Of a stretch of DNA of 64,000 nucleotides, positions 15,332 to 22,649 are shown piece by piece. Source of the stretch: Sinorhizobium numidicum (GTDB lineage: Bacteria; Pseudomonadota; Alphaproteobacteria; Rhizobiales; Rhizobiaceae); contig NZ_CP120368.1 in the NCBI RefSeq assembly GCF_029892045.1, forward strand, positions 3,101,501-3,165,500, written 5' to 3'. Numbering within the stretch: the first letter of the stretch is position 1; each line of letters starts with the position of its first letter. A program made the position numbers and the translations under genes. Below the pieces are notes generated by a model, which did no database searches, was not told the origin of the DNA, and worked only from the letters and a program-made list of their open reading frames with translations.

Positions 15332-16507
15332 TCAACTGCGAGAAACTTCCCGCTTCTCTGGTTCGGCGCCGTATTCCGCCAATTCCATGGCTTTGAGGAA
15401 GTTGTCGTTGGCCGCGCGTAGAAGGCGCCGACCAGCGTCAATTGCATGCCGTCCCTTGTAACCTCGCGTCTCTCCGAGCTCGGCTAGGCTCTTGGCGCTC
15501 ATCGCCTCGGTGAGCACTCGAACGTGAGAGTCTTGCATTGCGTCGAGGCCTCGTTGGAATCGATCACGCTCCTGTTTTTCGCTGTAGATATCCTGCCAAG
15601 CTTGTGAGCCGCTTTCGCCGTTTTTGCCCTTCCGTCCTCCGATGAACAACTGCCGCAGGTTCGTAGGGCTCGCCGGGAAGCTGTCTGGGCACTTCATGAT
15701 CGACGGCAGAATCGGCGTGTTGGCGTAAGCGTCTGCGAGCATCTGCCGATCCTGGGTTTTAGTTGTCACCTCGCGCTCTTGCTTTCGAGGGCGGAGTTTT
15801 GGCGGATTGGCCGTGCGGGCGGCGTCGACCATCCAGCGGTAATGGGCATTGCTGCCCGAGCTGTCCTCCGCCGCGCCTTTGTCCCTCGTAGACTTCTCAC
15901 GGCAGCCAAGCATTGCGCCAACTGGCATTCCTATTTGCGCTTCGACGACTTTCTCCAGGACCAGCTTGTGACCGCGCTCCGTCTGCGTTCCGTCACTGAA
16001 ACGCAGCTTACCCATGCGGGTAATAACCTTGTGCTGGTTACCGTCCTCGTCGACGTGTGTGCCGTATGCGAAGTCACCACCAACCGGAATGGCATGGATC
16101 TCCCTGCTCGCCCGCTGCGCCTCATGCCGACCACCGGCGAGCATCATCGGCTCCTGGCGATACCTCAGCGTGACTTTGGAGAACGAATTTTCGAGCTCCT
16201 GTTCCGAGGGGATAATCTCCACGGCGCGCTCATTCCCAAAGCCGTCCTCGGGCTGCTGTTTGTTGTCGTTCGCCGGTGTCAGGCGCCAGTTGCTCGATAT
16301 CTGCGGAGGTGGCTCAGCCGGCACACCTTCTGCGACACCTGCCGGCCTACTGCGCATTGCAAGAAGCGCTGACAGTTCGGATAGGTCTCGATGGCGCGGC
16401 TTCTCGGCCTTCGGCTTCCTGCCAAATATCTTATGGTCGTGCTTCGGTGCTGTGGCGCGCCAAGCTTCAACAGCTGCACGGTGTTCGGCGGTCGTGCGTT
16501 CGGTCAT
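15332..16507 (-). CDS. Early-region phage protein of unknown function
   Basis: A 391-residue hydrophilic, basic protein (MTERTTAEHRAAVEAWRA at the start) with no membrane segment and no recognised domain. It contains two ANDN-type segments (TPANDNKQQ and RAANDNFLK) common in rhizobial proteins. The ATG at 16505-16507 overlaps the stop of the previous gene (ATGA) and follows a GAGGGG ribosome site. It is the last gene of the early operon, so a role in DNA replication or recombination is possible, but this is only context. Confidence 0.75.
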   Translation of the reverse strand: MTERTTAEHRAAVEAWRATAPKHDHKIFGRKPKAEKPRHRDLSELSALLAMRSRPAGVAEGVPAEPPPQISSNWRLTPANDNKQQPEDGFGNERAVEIIPSEQELENSFSKVTLRYRQEPMMLAGGRHEAQRASREIHAIPVGGDFAYGTHVDEDGNQHKVITRMGKLRFSDGTQTERGHKLVLEKVVEAQIGMPVGAMLGCREKSTRDKGAAEDSSGSNAHYRWMVDAARTANPPKLRPRKQEREVTTKTQDRQMLADAYANTPILPSIMKCPDSFPASPTNLRQLFIGGRKGKNGESGSQAWQDIYSEKQERDRFQRGLDAMQDSHVRVLTEAMSAKSLAELGETRGYKGRHAIDAGRRLLRAANDNFLKAMELAEYGAEPEKREVSRS

Positions 16508-16728
16508 GGTTTTCCCCTCTCGCTCCATTGCTTGATAGCCGCTTCACCCTTGGCGCTGAGGCCGCGGTAGTAGGTGCCGTCGGCTCTCCGCCTCCAGGAG
16601 AGCATCCGGCGGGCTTCAAGGATGATCTCGGTTCGATCCTGAACTCGTTGATGGACGCTACTTTGACCGGAAAGCAGATAGGCGGCCTGCACTCTCGTGA
16701 GCCTAAGATCGCGACGAGACCAGTTCAT
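16504..16728 (-). CDS. Small early-region protein, unknown
   Basis: A 74-residue basic protein (MNWSRRDLRLTRVQAAYLLSG). The TYYRGLSAKGEAAIKQW ending and the AAYLLSGQSSVHQRVQDRTEII segment suggest a small winged-helix or helix-turn-helix DNA-binding protein, but this is a guess from pattern. It overlaps both neighbours by four bases (ATGA at each junction), so it is translated as part of the operon. Confidence 0.7.
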   Translation of the reverse strand: MNWSRRDLRLTRVQAAYLLSGQSSVHQRVQDRTEIILEARRMLSWRRRADGTYYRGLSAKGEAAIKQWSERGKP

Positions 16729-17135
16729 TCGGCCACCCGAATTTCTGGCTCCGGCAATTCCACCTCATCGATGTCGACCGTGATCTGGTTGGGCTGGCCG
16801 GGTAAATCCTCGAACTTCGAAACGATCTTCTGCCGAACGATCTCGCCGTGCCGCCGCATCTCCTCGAGCGCTGCTTCTCGAGGAATTGTGGTTTCGCGCA
16901 GCGGCAAGACAACGTTCTCGTGGGAGGCCTCGAAGCCTCGACGAAAGGCGTCGTCGGCGATGAAGCGAATGGCGTCCTCGGCGGCTTCTAGCGCTTCATC
17001 GATGTCGCATACACCGTCTGCATCGTTGTCGAGGCGCGCGATCATTGCGGCGAAGGCGCGGAGATAGCGATCGGCGTCGCGCTCCTCTTTGACCAGATGC
17101 GGGATATTCGCGAGGTGATGTTCGTAGGTGCTCAC
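16725..17135 (-). CDS. Early-region phage protein, unknown
   Basis: A 136-residue acidic helical protein starting VSTYEHHLANIPHLV. The GTG at 17133-17135 is chosen because it overlaps the preceding stop (GTGA); the longer open frame upstream is an artefact of that gene's alternate frame. An acidic run near the middle (DNDADGVCDIDEALEAAEDA) and a C-terminal acidic tail are notable. No family is recognised. Confidence 0.7.
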   Translation of the reverse strand: MSTYEHHLANIPHLVKEERDADRYLRAFAAMIARLDNDADGVCDIDEALEAAEDAIRFIADDAFRRGFEASHENVVLPLRETTIPREAALEEMRRHGEIVRQKIVSKFEDLPGQPNQITVDIDEVELPEPEIRVAE

Positions 17136-17440
17136 GAGTTGATCACCTCGTCGAGCAGCGGCGACAGATGGTAGGCGACGCTCGCTCGGTACTTCGGCGG
17201 CCACGTTTCGGGCATCTCTGCCAGCACCATCGAGACGCCCATTCCTCCCCATAGATCAGCCTGACGTGCAAGAGCAGCGCGAACCGAGTCACCATTGTGC
17301 AGTTGGATGTAATGATGGCCAGGTCGGTCAATCTTCTCGACGGCGCTGTAGAAATTCCGAAGTTGACGGTTGATTCGAGCGACGTCGGCCGGGACGGCGC
17401 AGAGGTTGTGTTCTTCTGCGAATGTTTCTGTTGGCGTCAT
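17132..17440 (-). CDS. Early-region phage protein, unknown
   Basis: A 102-residue protein starting MTPTETFAEEHNLCAVPADVARINRQL. The start at 17440 is supported by an AGGAGG ribosome site 5 bases upstream. No domain is recognised; it has no membrane segment. It is the first gene of a four-gene set joined by four-base overlaps, downstream of a repeat-rich gap that separates it from the primase-helicase. Confidence 0.7.
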   Translation of the reverse strand: MTPTETFAEEHNLCAVPADVARINRQLRNFYSAVEKIDRPGHHYIQLHNGDSVRAALARQADLWGGMGVSMVLAEMPETWPPKYRASVAYHLSPLLDEVINS

Positions 17441-17473
17441 GCTGTCCTCCTGTTGCTGCTCAATTCCCCACAC

Positions 17474-17684
17474 CCATCGGGGGAATGTTCTTGGAAACCA
17501 TTCCCCCTTTAGGGGGTAGAAAGTGGAAACCCGGAAATCTGAATGTTTTCAATGGCTTGGAGCGTTTCCATTTTTGTTGGAAACGCCGGAAAGGTAACAT
17601 TAAGCAATTGAAAATAAACGTCTTTCCATTTCCGCATTTCCGGAAATCTCCGGAATTCCGACATTAGTGGAAACGCATATTCGG
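17474..17684. promoter_or_regulatory. Repeat-rich control region with five TGGAAAC sites
   Basis: This 211-base AT-richer gap follows the primase-helicase. TGGAAAC or its complement occurs at 17492, 17524, 17564 (inverted), 17578 and 17668. A 12-bp palindrome ATTTCCGGAAAT lies at 17636-17647, and a GGGGGAATG / CATTCCCCC inverted repeat encloses the first site. Such clusters fit multiple binding sites for a regulator or replication initiator. Function is inferred. Confidence 0.55.
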
Positions 17685-19739
17685 TTATCGTGCGGCTCCC
17701 TTCCTGAACTCACCGAGACCAATGGCGAACTGGCCACCCGGCACATCGAGCCACTTCGCAGTGGTGCCGGTGGCAAGGCAAAGCTGGATTCTGCCGCTTT
17801 CGATCGCCGTCGCAGCGAGCCCCTCCAGGCGGTGTCGCGATACGTCACGGAGCTCGGTGGGGAGGCGATCGCGCATGGCGTACAGCCCGGTTGCCCCGGT
17901 CCTGGTGAAGGGGTGACCCGACGCCGCGGCCGCCTCAACGGCAACGATCAAAGCGCCGAGGAGGTCATCTTGTGCCGGCGCCGCGGCACCGATGCCCGAA
18001 GTCCTGTCGATTAGCAGGCCGAACTCGTTCCGCACTAAGGTGCTGACCATTCGCTTGGCGGGACCGTTGGCTTTTACGACGCCACCGAGAACGACTTTGT
18101 TGGCCACGTATTCTTGACCCAGTGATTTGCAGACCCTCTTCGCCCTCGCCTCGTCAGCAGGCCACATCGCGTATGCCAAGCGGAGTCCATCAACGAGTGC
18201 GGTACTGCCGCGAATCGCGTCACGCGCGTCGCCGAGATTTTCGATTGGTTTTTGCGTCTTACGCATGTGGTGCGCGACGAGAACCGTCGCGCCCGTTTCC
18301 GTTGCCAAGCGACTGAGCGACGTGCAGACGAACTGGCCAGCCGCCGGGTCTTCGTTCAGCGCGAGATGGGCAAAGCTCGCTAACGGGTCGAAAGTCACCA
18401 GCCGGAGATCATTGATGGTGCGTAACTGGTCGCAAATGCGGAGGAAGTCGTCTGTCTCGATGAGACCCTTCTTCTTATCGTCGCGCCAGAACGCCCTCGC
18501 GCCACCGGCAGAAGGGAGCGGGACGACGATCATCTTTTGTCCCGCGGGGCCGAACCGTTCCGCTTTCGCGTCAAGCGCTGAAATGCGCCGATGCACTTCG
18601 CCGGCGTCGTCCTCGCTGGTAATCATCACTGACGTGCCTATAGCCGTAACCTTGCCGCCGAAGACGTCGGGAGCGAAGGTGCCCTGCCCGAAGGCGACGC
18701 GCCGATGAAGCTCGAGAAGAGCGAACGACTTCCCAGTATCCCCCATGGCGGACACCATGCCGGGAACGCCAAGCGGGATTACTCCATCGACAAGATAATC
18801 AACCGCTGGCGGTTCGCCGACGAAGCGGCTAACCGGCCATTCGAAAATCGACAGCGGTGCAGCAGGAAGCGGATCATTGTCGTTAGCGGCAATGGGCGGG
18901 GCTGACGAACAAATGCTCTCCAACTCCTCGACGGTGTGTCCGGCATCTAGCCAGTCACTCACGTCGCCTTTCGGCGGCAAGCCAGGAAGGTCGATGCGCG
19001 CGACAACGGCGATGCCTTGTAGGTTTTGGAGTGCCGTCTTCGCCTTCTTGTCACCGGCAGCGTCATTGTCCGCCAGCACGTAAACCTTGCGACCGCTTAG
19101 GGCTGTCAGGTCCTCTGGCCACGAACCGTTTGGCACCGTCGTCGCCAAATATCCAAGCGAGGCCAGGCGATCGGCGTCCTTTTCGCCCTCCACGGCGAAG
19201 ACGGGATCATCGGTGTTGGTTGCAAGTTCGTGCAGGCGATAGAGAAGCGGCTCGCCTCGCCCAGAGAGATAGCCGCCATCTCCGTCTGGTCGACGTTGCA
19301 AGAAGGATTTTGGCTGGGTTGGATGCTCGTACCGAAGAACCTCAAACAGTACCTCGCCGTCAGCGCTCGTGTAGTCGTAAGTGGCAACGTGGCTAAACCC
19401 GCGAGAAGTCAGGTGCCAATCAGAGAACGCCTTCGGTGGCTCGGCTTTCTTGACCAAGCGTAGGTGCGCCGTCGGCTGCGGTTTTGCGGCGTGCTCCGGC
19501 TCCCAGTCGGGCAAACCGGCCCTGGTGCGCACGTAGTCTCGCATCTCGATCGGATCCTCACCTGCAAGCGGATGAACGATGAAGCCCTCGGGGGCAGTAG
19601 GGTCGAGAAGGACGCGGAGCGAGCGATCGCGCTTTGAATGGCCTGGCGCGGGGGCGGAGATCTGGTTGCCGCGGGCTGTGCCGCCAAGCGCGGCGGCAAT
19701 CGCTCGGGGGTCAAGCTGAACGGCGGGTCTGGTCTGCAT
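17685..19739 (-). CDS. TOPRIM primase-helicase (RepA/DnaB-like AAA ATPase)
   Basis: A 684-residue replication protein. The N-terminal half contains a TOPRIM-like domain (FAVEGEKDADRLASLGY, then VYVLADNDAAGDKKA), as in phage primases. The C-terminal half is a RecA-fold helicase with Walker A SAMGDTGKSFALLEL, Walker B LRLVTFDPLASF and an LVAHHMRK motif. The ATG at 19739 (MQTRPAVQLDPRAIAAALGG) is preferred because the conserved part begins there; the frame stays open upstream through the overlapping neighbour. It overlaps the preceding small gene by 29 bases. It likely primes and unwinds phage DNA. Confidence 0.85.
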   Translation of the reverse strand: MQTRPAVQLDPRAIAAALGGTARGNQISAPAPGHSKRDRSLRVLLDPTAPEGFIVHPLAGEDPIEMRDYVRTRAGLPDWEPEHAAKPQPTAHLRLVKKAEPPKAFSDWHLTSRGFSHVATYDYTSADGEVLFEVLRYEHPTQPKSFLQRRPDGDGGYLSGRGEPLLYRLHELATNTDDPVFAVEGEKDADRLASLGYLATTVPNGSWPEDLTALSGRKVYVLADNDAAGDKKAKTALQNLQGIAVVARIDLPGLPPKGDVSDWLDAGHTVEELESICSSAPPIAANDNDPLPAAPLSIFEWPVSRFVGEPPAVDYLVDGVIPLGVPGMVSAMGDTGKSFALLELHRRVAFGQGTFAPDVFGGKVTAIGTSVMITSEDDAGEVHRRISALDAKAERFGPAGQKMIVVPLPSAGGARAFWRDDKKKGLIETDDFLRICDQLRTINDLRLVTFDPLASFAHLALNEDPAAGQFVCTSLSRLATETGATVLVAHHMRKTQKPIENLGDARDAIRGSTALVDGLRLAYAMWPADEARAKRVCKSLGQEYVANKVVLGGVVKANGPAKRMVSTLVRNEFGLLIDRTSGIGAAAPAQDDLLGALIVAVEAAAASGHPFTRTGATGLYAMRDRLPTELRDVSRHRLEGLAATAIESGRIQLCLATGTTAKWLDVPGGQFAIGLGEFRKGAAR

Positions 19740-19992
19740 CGGCGGTGTCGCGCTCCGTGTAGGATTGAAGGGCTGCTGCGGTGATTGCCTCCGCAAGCGA
19801 ACGGGAGAATGTAGCGGACCTTCTGCCGCCCAAGGCCGTGGGGGCGTAGGTGACATGCCGACCATCTGGTGTGCGGCAAAGGCGCATACCGTAGAATGCA
19901 ACGTCGTCAGTCAGTTGCAGGTCAAAGCTTGCAATGAGCCTCACCTGCCCGCCGCCCGGATTGGCGGCAGGTTTGATGTCGAGGATTCGCAT
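19711..19992 (-). CDS. Small SpoVG-like early protein (weak match)
   Basis: A 93-residue protein whose layout resembles SpoVG-type RNA/DNA-binding proteins: MRILDIKP strand, then a VRLIASFDLQLTDDVAFYGMRL beta segment, a CRTPDGRHVTYAP turn and a final helix with SLAEAITAAALQSY. The match is by pattern only and may be wrong. It begins three bases after the previous gene and its 3' end overlaps the primase-helicase, so it is part of the same operon. Confidence 0.6.
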   Translation of the reverse strand: MRILDIKPAANPGGGQVRLIASFDLQLTDDVAFYGMRLCRTPDGRHVTYAPTALGGRRSATFSRSLAEAITAAALQSYTERDTADADQTRRSA

Positions 19993-19995
19993 GGA

Positions 19996-20421
19996 TCAAC
20001 CTATCGCCAGACCGAGCCGACCGAAGTCGGCTGCCGCTCGCCCACGATTTCGCGTAGCGAAGTACCTGCCCTCTATCTCGCGAGTGTCCTCTACGCGTTC
20101 GCGGATGCCGCAGGCACAAAAGAACGCGTCCAAGCGCGCAGACCGCCGGGTACCCCTCTCGTCAACGAGGAACTCATAAGTCACCGGGTCGGGGCGATAT
20201 CCGGCACCAACAGGCTCGGCATAGACTTTTAGACGAACGAGCTCATCAGCATCGTTCTCGACATCAACTGTCACGACACGCCATCCCACCCATCCGCGGA
20301 CAGACGCCATGCGGTTTGCGGCCGCGCGTTCGACTCGGGCGACATCCTCCGCTGATTCGATGATCGTGAATGCGAGAACTTCGGCCAGGGATGGCCCCTT
20401 TGTTGCGGTAGAAATACGCAA
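19996..20421 (-). CDS. First leftward early protein, unknown
   Basis: A 141-residue protein with a probable TTG start at 20419-20421, chosen because a GGAGGA ribosome site lies 6 bases upstream. The N-terminal part is a helix pair (LAEVLAFTIIESAEDVARVERAAANR), then a beta region (WVGWRVVTVDVENDADELVRLKVY). No family is recognised. As the first gene leftward of the control region it could be regulatory, but no helix-turn-helix is visible. Confidence 0.65.
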   Translation of the reverse strand: MRISTATKGPSLAEVLAFTIIESAEDVARVERAAANRMASVRGWVGWRVVTVDVENDADELVRLKVYAEPVGAGYRPDPVTYEFLVDERGTRRSARLDAFFCACGIRERVEDTREIEGRYFATRNRGRAAADFGRLGLAIG

Positions 20422-20739
20422 AAATCCTCCTCGCCGGCGCGCGGCCGGTCGTGCTGTTCATCAACGTTGCATGGTTCACATCATTAACCGGCGAAGGTCG
20501 CCGAGCGTCAAGGGTTAGGCGGCTCGGTCGACCGACCGACGACAGCATTTAAATAAGATGTAAACCACAAATTTTCCAACTAGTTTATTCGCGATACCTG
20601 AAGATAAACTACTTGACGCGTTTGGTTACAGTAGATGTTTACAGCAACGACTGTCGCTTTTTGCTTGGTTACGGCGAACTATTGACATCGTTGGCATGTT
20701 TACACTTAGATGCATACCGAACAGCAAGAAGGAGGATGA
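20422..20739. promoter_or_regulatory. Divergent control region between early operon and integrase
   Basis: This gap lies between the leftward early operon and the rightward integrase operon. It holds a CGGTCGACCG palindrome at 20525, an 8-bp inverted repeat TAGTTTAT / ATAAACTA at 20581 and 20604, and three copies of GTTTACA or GTTTACAT in either orientation near 20560, 20638 and 20698. A promoter-like TTGACA (20682) with TTAGAT 18 bases later faces the integrase. These fit operators for a repressor encoded elsewhere. Confidence 0.5.
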
Positions 20740-20883
20740 ATGACCGCGCAACTGGCAATTACCAGCAACCCGAATACCCACGCGCGAGAGGCCTTTCTGG
20801 CTTTCGTCAGAGCCTTGGCCGTAAGGCAGGCGCGGCTCGACGCCATGATGTCATCAGCAGCCAACGACAATCGCCCATCATGA
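20740..20883 (+). CDS. 47-residue protein coupled to the integrase
   Basis: A short gene with a near-perfect ribosome site (AAGGAGG) 4-5 bases before its ATG and a TGA stop that overlaps the integrase ATG as ATGA. The protein starts MTAQLAITSNPNTHAREAF and ends in ANDNRPS. A helical middle (FLAFVRALAVRQARLDAMM) is the only feature. The coupling implies co-translation with the integrase; a helper such as a directionality factor is possible but untested. Confidence 0.65.
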   Translation: MTAQLAITSNPNTHAREAFLAFVRALAVRQARLDAMMSSAANDNRPS

Positions 20884-22481
20884 GGCGCGCTGTTATATAC
20901 GCACGGTACTCCACGGACCTACAGAACGATCAATCCGTCGAGGACCAAATCAGATTGTGCAAGGCTCATGCCGAAAGACTGGGCCTTCAAGTCGTTCAGG
21001 AATACTTCGATCGTGCCAAGTCAGGAGCGTCGATGTTTGGCCGTCCTGGCTTGTCGACCCTTATGCAGGCTGCCGAGCTAGGGTCATTCGAGGTGCTGGT
21101 ATCGGAGGCGCCTGACCGCATCTCACGCGACATTGCCGACCTCGCGCATATTCATAAGAGCCTGTCGTTCCGCGGTGTCGAAATGAACTGCGTCAACGGC
21201 GGCAAGATGGATACCGTCCAGATCGGCATGTATGGCGTAATCGGCCAAATGCAGCGCGAGGAAGGCGCCAAGAAGGTCAAGCGCGGCATGGTGGGCGTCG
21301 TGCGCTCCGGTCGAAACGCTGGCGGCAAGGCATATGGTTATCGCCCCGTTCTTGGCAAGAAAGGTGAGCTCGAAATCGTCGAGGAGGAAGCCGCGACGGT
21401 GCGGAGAATATTTGAGCTCTACGCCACCGGCATCGCCCCGCGCACGATTGCCGCGACATTGAACGCCGACGGCGTCCCGGCGCCGCGTGGGCTGCGCTGG
21501 AACGGCTCGACTATCAACGGCAATGGCCAACGCGGCAACGGTATCCTGCGAAACCCCATCTACGCCGGTAAGCTGATTTGGAACCGCGTTCACATGGTGA
21601 AAGATCCATCCACCGGCCGCCGCATATCGCGCATTAATCCAGAGAGTGAATATGAGGAGATCGACGCGCCTCACCTTCGTATTGTCGACCAGTCGCTTTT
21701 TGATGCTGTGCAGGCACGGAAAGAGGCGACAGGAGGCGCACGCGCGCGCGACGTTCCGAAGTCCAAGCGGTTGCTTTCCGGTCTGTTGCGTTGTGGCTGC
21801 TGTGGCGGCGGTATGGCGCTTATGGGGGTGGACCGCAGCGGCCCGCGCATCCAGTGCAGCACCTATCGGGAATCCAGAAGTTGCACCAACGGCGCCCGCT
21901 ACTACATCGAAAAAATCGAGCGTCAGGTTCTCGACAGCCTGCGCATCCAGTTTGCCGACACGGCCATCATTGACGAGTACGTGAAAGCCTATCGCGAAGA
22001 ACGCCGCCGAATTGAAGCCGAGGCACGTAGAAACCGAAGCACTTCCGAGAAAGCGCTTGTCGATGCCAAGGCCGGCATTACGCGAATCGTCGAGCGAATC
22101 GCAAAGGGTCTGATCGAAGACGACGAGGCTTCAGCGCTGCTGCTGCCACTGCGGCAGGAACGCGATCGACTGGAGCGAGAGCTCGCCGCAAGCGAGGCGC
22201 CGTCGAACGTCATTGAACTCCATCCGCAGGCCGTGAGGCGCTTCCGCGAGAATGTGGAGCAACTCTCCGACATCGTCGCAACAAAGACCGGCACGGTTGA
22301 CGTTGGCGCGGCAAGCGCCTTCCGCCAGTTGGTGGCGGCCGTTATCGTTCATCCAAGGGAGAAAGGAGAGCCGTACACGATCCAAATCAAAGGATACTTG
22401 TCGAGCCTGATTGATTCCACACGGTCGGCTAAATCGTTGGTAGCGGAGGAGGGATTCGAACCCCCGACACAAGGATTATGA
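20880..22481 (+). CDS. Large serine recombinase (phage integrase)
   Basis: A 533-residue site-specific recombinase. The N-terminal resolvase domain has the catalytic Ser11 in YARYSTD, with EAPDRISRD downstream. A Recombinase domain follows (AYGYRPV, EEAATVRRIFELYATG, LRNPIYAGKLIWNR), then a zinc ribbon (LRCGCCGGGM with CSTYRESRSC) and a long coiled coil from about residue 370. The ATG at 20880 overlaps the small upstream gene; the frame is open further upstream without family support. The last 14 codons are the antisense of the tRNA-Met gene, and the TGA stop is formed partly from its anticodon. Confidence 0.92.
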   Translation: MRRAVIYARYSTDLQNDQSVEDQIRLCKAHAERLGLQVVQEYFDRAKSGASMFGRPGLSTLMQAAELGSFEVLVSEAPDRISRDIADLAHIHKSLSFRGVEMNCVNGGKMDTVQIGMYGVIGQMQREEGAKKVKRGMVGVVRSGRNAGGKAYGYRPVLGKKGELEIVEEEAATVRRIFELYATGIAPRTIAATLNADGVPAPRGLRWNGSTINGNGQRGNGILRNPIYAGKLIWNRVHMVKDPSTGRRISRINPESEYEEIDAPHLRIVDQSLFDAVQARKEATGGARARDVPKSKRLLSGLLRCGCCGGGMALMGVDRSGPRIQCSTYRESRSCTNGARYYIEKIERQVLDSLRIQFADTAIIDEYVKAYREERRRIEAEARRNRSTSEKALVDAKAGITRIVERIAKGLIEDDEASALLLPLRQERDRLERELAASEAPSNVIELHPQAVRRFRENVEQLSDIVATKTGTVDVGAASAFRQLVAAVIVHPREKGEPYTIQIKGYLSSLIDSTRSAKSLVAEEGFEPPTQGL

Positions 22482-22514
22482 TTCCTCTGCTCTAACCTAC
22501 TGAGCTACTCCGCC
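22438..22514 (-). tRNA. tRNA-Met (CAU), prophage attachment site
   Basis: A full cloverleaf can be drawn: acceptor stem GGCGGAG / CTCCGCT, anticodon stem GAGGA / TCCTT with loop ATCATAA (anticodon CAU), T arm with GTTCGAATC, and an encoded CCA at the 3' end. It lacks the three GC pairs of initiator tRNA in the anticodon stem, so it is the elongator type; the lysidine-modified Ile2 tRNA also has CAU and is not fully excluded. The prophage lies at its 3' side, so part of the gene was restored by phage sequence on integration. Confidence 0.92.
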
Positions 22515-22649
22515 GCCGGGTGCCGAGCCATGGATTCCGCGAGGAGCGGGTCGGCTGGACGGGCGGCTTATAAGGTGCTGTTCCGCCAGGTGTCAAGCAA
22601 TGTCTGCAGGAAAGTGTGAACTTTTCCCATTGCTCCCGACCGCGGCTTC

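Larger units (their letters stand above)
1..22481. mobile_element. Right part of an integrated tailed prophage
   Basis: A contiguous block of phage genes runs from a serine integrase beside a tRNA-Met gene leftward to a tail protein cut by the window edge. Nearly all genes are on the minus strand in the order early, packaging, head, tail. Head genes are of the HK97 kind (protease and capsid separate) and the tail genes resemble long-tailed siphoviruses and gene transfer agents. The right boundary lies inside the tRNA gene; the left end, the tail tip and any free-standing lysis genes are outside the window. No repressor gene is seen. The structural genes have no obvious disruption, so the element could be intact. 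Confidence 0.95.

Noticed and set aside
17474..17684. TGGAAAC cluster as a CRISPR array
   Set aside because: Units are only 7 bases, irregularly spaced and in both orientations, with no cas genes.
22441..22481. C-terminal EEGFEPPTQGL segment of the integrase as a conserved protein motif
   Set aside because: It is simply the antisense translation of the tRNA T arm and anticodon arm; the similarity among integrases comes from the shared target site.
22438..22514. tRNA assigned as initiator tRNA-fMet
   Set aside because: The anticodon stem lacks the three consecutive GC pairs of initiators and the first acceptor position can pair.
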